A stretch of 64,000 bases of DNA. It comes from Neoceratodus forsteri. Lineage: Eukaryota; Chordata; Ceratodontiformes; Ceratodontidae. How positions within the stretch are numbered: the first letter of the stretch is position 1; each line of letters begins with the position of its first letter. The stretch lies in the NCBI GenBank assembly GCA_016271365.2, contig CM028129.1:842226001-842290000 (forward strand), given 5' to 3'. The notes beneath the pieces are model-generated. The model saw only the letters and a list, made by a program, of their open reading frames with translations, searched no databases and was not told where the DNA came from. Below, piece by piece: positions 58,365 through 64,000 of the stretch. A program made the position numbers and the translations under genes.

Positions 58365-58858
58365 CCACCTCCCCTTCCTACTCCCTAGTACACCCCTGCC
58401 TTGTGAATTATTTTCCCCTTCCCACACACTCCTCCTTCCCACTTCCCTCATTCATGTATCTACCCTCTAAATCTATCTCCTAGCTCTGTTCATGTCCTAT
58501 TTCCCTATTTCCCTATTCCCTACTCCTTCTCTCACCGCCTCTTGTTGTTTTCCGATTCTCACCCTCTCTTTCTGCCCTCTGCCCCCTTAGCACTGAAACC
58601 TGCACCGTATGACAAAGTCTTATTCTTTGACTGCCTCTTACTTGTTTCCCCTCTCCTCTTTGCTCCTACAATCTTGTTTACTTTTAAATATCATATCGAT
58701 TTACCATTACTGTTTTAAATCTTGTAACTAGCTGTCCCTTGTATTTTTTGTCTCATTCAGCTTGTTTTTGTTCAGCTTTATTCTGACGCAGAACCCTTGT
58801 AAATGAACCTCTGGTTCCAAGGTACTATGCAATCCTAGAATTCAATAAATAAAAAATC
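56869..58858 (+). mobile_element. LINE (L2/Rex1-like), 5'-truncated in the RT
   Basis: The RT reading starts at QLPQSWKSAIVMPIHKSGD (56,878). It continues with QCPQQHGFRKAHITTTALLD (57,046) and motif A VVYIDLTKAFNTVNHQLLL (57,156), in which one Asp is kept. TSWFESYLLGRHQ, VPQGSIFGPLLFSLYLNNL (about 57,340) and LYANDTVLF (57,418) follow, where YADD has become YAND. FKYLGVTLDKPLSYTAH is at 57,648. Frameshifts occur near 57,290, 57,560 and 57,785. The 3' UTR is CT-rich with a (CT)n run at 58,331-58,354 and ends with a GAACC/GGTTC stem (58805-58809, 58813-58817) and AATAAATAAAAAA. It is the same family as the minus-strand LINE at 48,553-53,400, so the pair is oppositely oriented. Confidence 0.8.
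58331..58370. repeat. (CT)n microsatellite
   Basis: About twelve CT units and an interrupted continuation with GTCTCTCTCCC, within the 3' UTR of the LINE. Confidence 0.9.
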
Positions 58859-59597
58859 TCCAACTTCTCTCTTGCCGCTCTGTGACCCTGCCTCCTTACC
58901 CCTGTCTCTTCTCCTGCTGCTCTGTGACCCCTCCTCCTTACTCCCTGTCTTCTCTCCTGCTGCTCAATGACCCTGTCCCCGTTGCCCTGGCTCCTCTCAT
59001 GCCCCTCCCCTTCCCCTTTTCCCCTAGCATATCCTTCCTACTTCCACCTACCTCCCACCCATTCCCAATTATCCTACACTATTTTTCCTCATTTCCTTCT
59101 GCATCTCCTGCCTGTCTGTTTTCCCCTACCCTTCCTGTAACTCTCCCCACTTTCCTTCCACCTGTTTCCCACTACACCTTCTTATGATTTCTTGGTCTTA
59201 CAACCTTTCCATGACAATGCCTCCATTGGGTTGTTCTACCACCTCACCCCTCTTATTGGTCACCCCTCCTCACCTACCTCTCCCCTGGTCTCTGCCATTA
59301 CTCCTGACAAGGTCATACCTTGGCTGCATATTCTTTGAATGGAAATATGGAAAAATGAATAGTCTGAATCATTTGAACTTGTTATTTTAATTAGTGATCT
59401 AACAATCTGATGTAACTTTGTAGCACTTGTTTGTATTTTCCTTGTCCTTACTGTTGTTCTCTGTAACTTATGCTCTCATTGTTTTACTGAACCCTGTTAT
59501 TGTCCTTGTCTCCCACATGTATGATGTGAAGCCTTTGTAAATGAGCCAAAGGCTCAAAGGTTGTAATTCCATGATTTTGATAAAATAAATAAGCTTA
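58859..59597 (+). mobile_element. Second LINE 3' end, with 42-43 bp tandem repeats
   Basis: A further 3'-UTR segment of the same LINE family. It begins with three tandem units marked by GCTC(TG/AA)TGACCC at 58877, 58919 and 58962, periods of 42 and 43 bases. A CT-rich stretch follows, then AAGCCTTTGTAAATGAGCC, the stem TGAGCC/GGCTCA (59542-59547, 59551-59556) and the tail AAAATAAATAAGC ending near 59,597. No coding sequence. It lies head-to-tail after the previous LINE in the same orientation. Confidence 0.7.
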
Positions 59598-60004
59598 TGT
59601 AAGGAGAGGCAGAGAGGGATGGTAGCATACCAGGAGGGATTTCGGGTGGGGGTGTGTGGGTGGTGGCAGAGAGGTTAAGGTGTACAAAAAGCTTGGTAAC
59701 ATTTCTGTCACTTGGATGGCATAGTGGTCAGAATCCCCACCTTTGGTATAAGAGGTCAGGAGGTTGAATCCAGGTTAGCAGGACTGATGGAATATTGTTT
59801 ACACCTGAGGGAATTTTGCCCTATTATCCCCATTAATTTAAAAGCTCTGTTACCATATCATTCTATCATATCTTATCATATCTTCTAACTCCTGCAGTGC
59901 CATAACAACTTTTGAAAATTTGGTGGGCTGGAATTTTTTTTCTTCACAAAGTCACAGTTTGGAGGACACACTTGTGGTGCAGATATCCCACTAGTGCCTC
60001 CAGT
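59598..60004 (+). mobile_element. Shared repeat followed by a tRNA-like SINE head
   Basis: 59,602-59,733 matches the segment at 53,539-53,663. Directly after it TGGCATAGTGG (59,717) is a good A box and GGTTGAATCC (about 59,763) a plausible B box at normal tRNA spacing, so this is probably the pol III head of a tRNA-derived SINE. No cloverleaf with intact acceptor stem is evident, so it is not a tRNA gene. The region ends in AT-rich, repeat-like CATATCTTATCATATC. Confidence 0.5.
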
Positions 60005-60612
60005 GTAATGCAGTCACCATACTGGGGCTCTTGGGATTCACCTCTCCAGAGAAGGCTGGCCTGAGTTTTCTAAGGAGATTCTACACTGACCTAACTTGGC
60101 ACGGTGCCGCCATGTGGGATATTGATATTGGGTACCTGGCTGCTGAAACACAAGGCGACAACTCCTGCCCAACCCCCCAGAAACAATACAGAAACTACCC
60201 ACACAGTCCCTCCCACAAAGCAAGTGACACAATAAGCAATGTCAGCTCCCAAACCATGAAATGCAATTTAAAACAAATTATTTTTTTTTAAATGGGACGG
60301 TATAGATGGGACAGCAAGAGTAAAGTGGAGCAATGGGGAAGCAGTATTTCTATATTCTATGCAAACTTAATGGCAAGTAACAATTCCAGATTGTGCCCAC
60401 CAAACTATGCACACCTCCCAGCAGTTTTGAACTCCCAATACGGGTGCACCCATCTTAATTCCCCCCAAAGGCCATGGGTGAGGAGCTCTCAAATAATTGC
60501 AGTAGGTGTCGCACTGGGGACACTGATGCTGCTGGCAGGGCAGAGCTCGGTGTTGTGCTTTAAATGGTTGCAGATCAAATACTTTTAAATACACTGTTTC
60601 TGAACACAAGCT

Positions 60613-61259
60613 TTAAACTGGTACAACAATTGAAAAATTGAAAATTTGTAAGCCAAATGGGATTTGGTGGCAAGCTGGCCTTAGCATGTCTTCTGCCCGG
60701 ACTTCTCTCACTGACACAGTCCTGTCCAGGACTTTTCCTTTAACTCCTAACACAATAACTCTCTCCCCAGTTGCTGGTCGAACACCAGGTTTTACTCATG
60801 GTTCTAATGCCTCAAATGCTACCTCCAGTATAGGTTGTTGGAACAGGCTGACTGGCTGCTGTGCTGCCGTCTGGGATGCTGTTTCCCAGACTGGCTGATG
60901 GCTTTTCTTCCTTCACTTCATTCTTGGCTTGTTTAATGGAGCCTCAGGACTTGGATGAAGGCAGGTGTCTTCCTGGACTTGAGACACTGTAGGAGCTGAT
61001 TCCCACAGGGGGACATCTGTGAATGGGTAGGAAAAGCCCAGCTCCAACTTGTCTTTTAAACAAAAGTTTTGCTGAAAACATCTTCTTTTCTTTTACACAC
61101 AGTTTACTTTGGGATCCCAATACTTGTAGTCTGCCAGGAAGGCCAAGCCTGGACAAACTGATAACTGACTGAACTGTCCTACACTGCAAGAAACCTTGAA
61201 ATTGGTCCACAGCATCAGCATTTAAAACTCTATGCTCATTCTTTTAAAGAAACCTGCAA
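60613..61259. other. Unassigned stretch inside repeat copy 2
   Basis: No domain or repeat partner was recognised. Two plus- and minus-strand ORFs of under 90 codons are present without family signatures. Confidence 0.35.
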
Positions 61260-61990
61260 TTGTTTCTCCTGATCTCTTCCTCCCTGCCTTAGTGACTTGC
61301 TGGTCACCTGTCTGATGAAATATTACAGTACATTTACTACTCCTTCTCGTTGACCCCTTCCCCTCCCTCTTTAACCTTTTCATAGCATTCCTTTTTGCTT
61401 TTCCTTGTGTAGCCTGCTCCCTTGCATAGGTTTCAGTTGTCTTAAAGTAGCATACCTCTTGCTCACATACCCCCTACCTTCCTGACCTGGGGCACTCACC
61501 TTACCTTCTGCCTCTCCTCACTCCCCTTATCTGGAGTCTGTCCTTACCTATGGCCCTGGTATCACTATTTGCTGCTATGACACTTACAGGGTCCCAAGAC
61601 TTCCCTCCCCCTCCCTGTCCCTCTTCCACCTTCACAACTCCCTCCCTTTTCTTGTCAGCTTCCTAACTTCCTTTGTTGTCCCTCTCACTCGTCTTTGTTC
61701 TTCTGTCTTCACCACACCATAGTGTCCGCTCTTGACTATAACCTGTATTTAGCTGCTCATGTGTGTATATAGTACTCATGCACTACCACTGTCATTACCC
61801 TGTGTATATATGATAATCTGTATTGATTGTTGTATTGTGGCAACTTTCTGTCCTGATTGTGGCATTGTTTTATGTTGAGTCTTCTTAACTGAAATTTGAT
61901 ACTTGGAACTTCTTTGAAAATGAGCTATTCTCAAGTAAATGTATCCAATTATTCATATTCGAATAAAAAATGATTTACTACTACATATTT
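61260..61990 (+). mobile_element. LINE 3' UTR with (TAC)n-type tail
   Basis: A CT-rich 3'-UTR-like stretch ends TTGGAACTTCTTTGAAAATG, a short TGAG/CTCA stem near 61,906, GAATAAAAAATG at about 61,960 and TTACTACTAC. The short insertion at 6,485-6,632 has the same ending. No coding part. Confidence 0.65.
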
Positions 61991-62150
61991 AGCCCTGACT
62001 ATGTTAGCTAGTTATTTAAATATTGTGTGATTTTATTGTGTTCAATGTACTGTGTATTTTTCTTGTATCCTGTCCATGTCCATCTCGCAAAAGAGGTTTG
62101 CTCAATTATGTTCACCTGGTTAAATAAAGATTTTGATTGATTGACTGATT
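61991..62150 (+). mobile_element. LINE 3' end with (GATT)n tail
   Basis: Ends CACCTGGTTAAATAAAGA followed by TTTGATTGATTGACTGATT at about 62,130-62,150. It matches the minus-strand fragment at 4,593-5,066. Repeat copy 2 resumes directly after it (TTTGAAGACAGCTGC). Confidence 0.7.
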
Positions 62151-63060
62151 TGAAGACAGCTGCTTTTATGCAGGCTGAAATTCAACACCTGATTGGCCAG
62201 TCTTGATTACAGACAAACTGTCCCTGGCTTGCACTGCTTTACTATTGGCCAAAATTGGTGGGTAAACTGGATCTGATCTGTGACCCCTCCCATGGTGTCC
62301 TGTGGTTCTGGTCACTTATGGGGTCACCATCTTTATTTACTGCAGATAGTCCCACTTTGCCAGCTCACTGCTGCTTTAACTGTAGTCTCAAAATATACTT
62401 TCTAGCATGCCCTGGGTTATGGTTATATTATTTTCGTGGTCACTTAGCTTATTTCAGAATTAGGAGCTTGCTAAGTGAGGAGCTGCCTTCGGTGCCGCTC
62501 TCCCACTGTGTTCACATGCACAATGCATAGTTTCTCTTCTTGACCCTGCTGGCAGTTTTGAGGCTGAGAAGTACTTTATGGGGTGCCTGATGGTGTGACT
62601 CCATTCTGCTCTCGGCCTCGCTACCTTCCCTGGAGGTGGGAGTCTTCTCTGGAGCGGGCACACTGCCCTATTTTTCTTTTGAAGCTTCAGCTCTGTTCTG
62701 CACACTTCTGAGCATGCACAGCAGCCTGACATGCTGCTGTTCTCCTCTATGTCCCATTCCCTGATCTACTTCAGCTCCTGGGCATGGAGAACAAGAGCCA
62801 GCTGCTGCTTTTCATCTTCCATGTTCTGCCTTGGCCCAGGAACACTGGAGGGGCCCATGGACAGAGGGTGATGGGTGTTAATGGCCATGAATATAGCCAG
62901 TGTATCCCTGGTCTACATCCCACCAGGACTCCTGAATAGCTGTACAATAGCTCTGCTGGTCCCCTCCTGTGGCATTCTTGGGGGCCAGAAAGTGAAGATT
63001 CAGGCTGGGGGGCAAAAAAGACACTTATGGTAGGCCCTAGATTTGGGAGATTACATATAT

Positions 63061-64000
63061 ATGTATGATATGGGTGATAGTAAAATAGTAGAAATACATT
63101 TATGAGCTGTACTTCTGACCTCATGAGTGGCAAAGAGGTCAGGTATAATGAATTACCTGCATCATACTGCATTTGATTTGTACAACTGGTGTTTATATGG
63201 TTTTGTGATAAAATTGATAAGTTACAAAAGAAAAATGTGCAAAATGTAAATTGTGCCACTCAAAGCTTGTAACTCTTATCCATGTCAGTTTGATTTGCAC
63301 AACAGATGTTTAGGTGGTTTTGTGATAAAAATGATCAAAAATTACAAAATGCAAAAAGTGCAAAGTTTGAACTGTGCATCTCAGAGCATCTCACATCTGC
63401 TGCTTTCAGTACTGTACGTGGCTAGTGTGATGTCATCAGTATTGTTAATGCTGAATTAGTTCATTATTCCATTGTGATATATCAACTTGCAAGACAGCAC
63501 TATTATCTTCACAGTGGCCTGTGAGACAGTAGTTATATTGTGATCAGATTTAACCCACACCTGTTATATGTGTGTATAATAGGGGCACGGTAGCACTCCA
63601 TAGTCAGGGTTGGGAAGGGTGTTCAATGTTAAACCCCTAACTTTGCACCATAATAGCTTTGGCAGCATTTGACAAAATGAGCTGACATTTTGTAAGTGTT
63701 ATCTAGTAGGCAAGGTCTAGCTCTGTCGAAAGGTTTGTGATGACAGCTTGTGCGTTTTTTGAGACCTGCAAATGTCATTGTCTCGTATACGTCTATTTTT
63801 TTCCCTATACTTAACTTAGATTTTTTTTGCTCTCACTTACGGTTTACATTAAATGAACTTTTTTCCCTGAAACTTTCAGGGTAGAAGCATGCTGTGGCAA
63901 GGTACTGCCTTTGGAATGGTTCCAGAGTTATATGGATTTAAAGTTTTGTGTGTTTTATCTGTTCTGAGCATGCTCAGTAGGGTTTTGGGATAATGTTCTG
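63061..64000. other. Unassigned right end with a ~118 bp tandem duplication
   Basis: A segment starting TTTGATTTG(T/C)ACAAC occurs at about 63,171 and 63,288, about 118 bases apart. Both copies contain GGTTTTGTGATAAAA, ATTACAAAA-like words and a CA(A/G)AGC(T/A) end. The rest, 63,400-64,000, shows no recognised gene or repeat. Confidence 0.5.

Larger units (their letters stand above)
60005..63060 (+). repeat. Long interspersed repeat, copy 2 (partner at 14,920)
   Basis: 60,005-60,612 matches 14,940-15,535, and 62,150-63,060 matches 16,105-17,045, in the same order and orientation. The part between, 60,613-62,149, has no counterpart in copy 1 and contains LINE 3' ends. Differences between copies are scattered substitutions and small indels, so they are old relative to each other. 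The ORFs are short, with no recognised domain. Confidence 0.7.

Overview
The window looks like vertebrate intergenic DNA built almost entirely of nested, decayed transposable elements. No host protein-coding gene, rRNA or functional tRNA could be supported; every coding segment recognised belongs to a retroelement and carries stops or frameshifts. CR1, L2-like, L1 and Tx1-like LINEs, a CORE-SINE, a hAT-type short element and a Ty3/gypsy element point to a vertebrate with a large, retroelement-rich genome. An amphibian, perhaps a caecilian, is my best guess. It rests on recalling a similar CR1 3' end from caecilian genomes, so treat it as weak inference.

Layout. 1-1,700: unassigned. 1.7-2.6 kb: CR1 3' fragment (+). 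3.3-14.8 kb: one Tx1/L1-like LINE (+) cut into four pieces by a LINE 3'-UTR fragment, a ~6.4 kb insertion holding an L2-clade LINE (-) and a CR1 fragment, and a ~0.7 kb element with terminal inverted repeats. 14.9-17.05 kb: an unclassified repeat that recurs at 60.0-63.06 kb. 17.28-22.47 kb: a near-complete L1 (-) with ORF1 and ORF2. 22.5-27.4 kb: pyrimidine-rich degenerate repeats. 29.0-31.9 and 33.1-33.7 kb: a satellite-like array of ~298 bp units, each a long imperfect palindrome, with a CORE-SINE inside one unit and a duplicated companion block.

35.25-48.44 kb: a decayed Ty3/gypsy retrotransposon (-) with a PNMA-like Gag. It is split by a 5'-truncated CR1 inside RNase H and by a nearly full-length LINE (42.94-47.2 kb) with four 77-bp monomers at its 5' end. 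48.55-53.4 kb: another LINE (-), invaded by a GC-rich poly(A) insertion, a LINE 3' fragment and a 308-bp hAT-type element with intact 8-bp target duplications. 53.7-56.87 kb: a long CR1 (-) reaching into its ORF1 esterase-like domain. 56.87-59.6 kb: LINE 3' portions (+). 63.06-64 kb: unassigned.

The elements do not work together as a system; the value of the window is in its insertion order. Interrupted reading frames (Tx1 RT, gypsy RNase H, gypsy Gag) act as rulers that place insertion points closely. Calls are by eye from translated motifs and repeat comparison; clade names are family-level recognition, and boundaries are usually good to about 10-50 bp.
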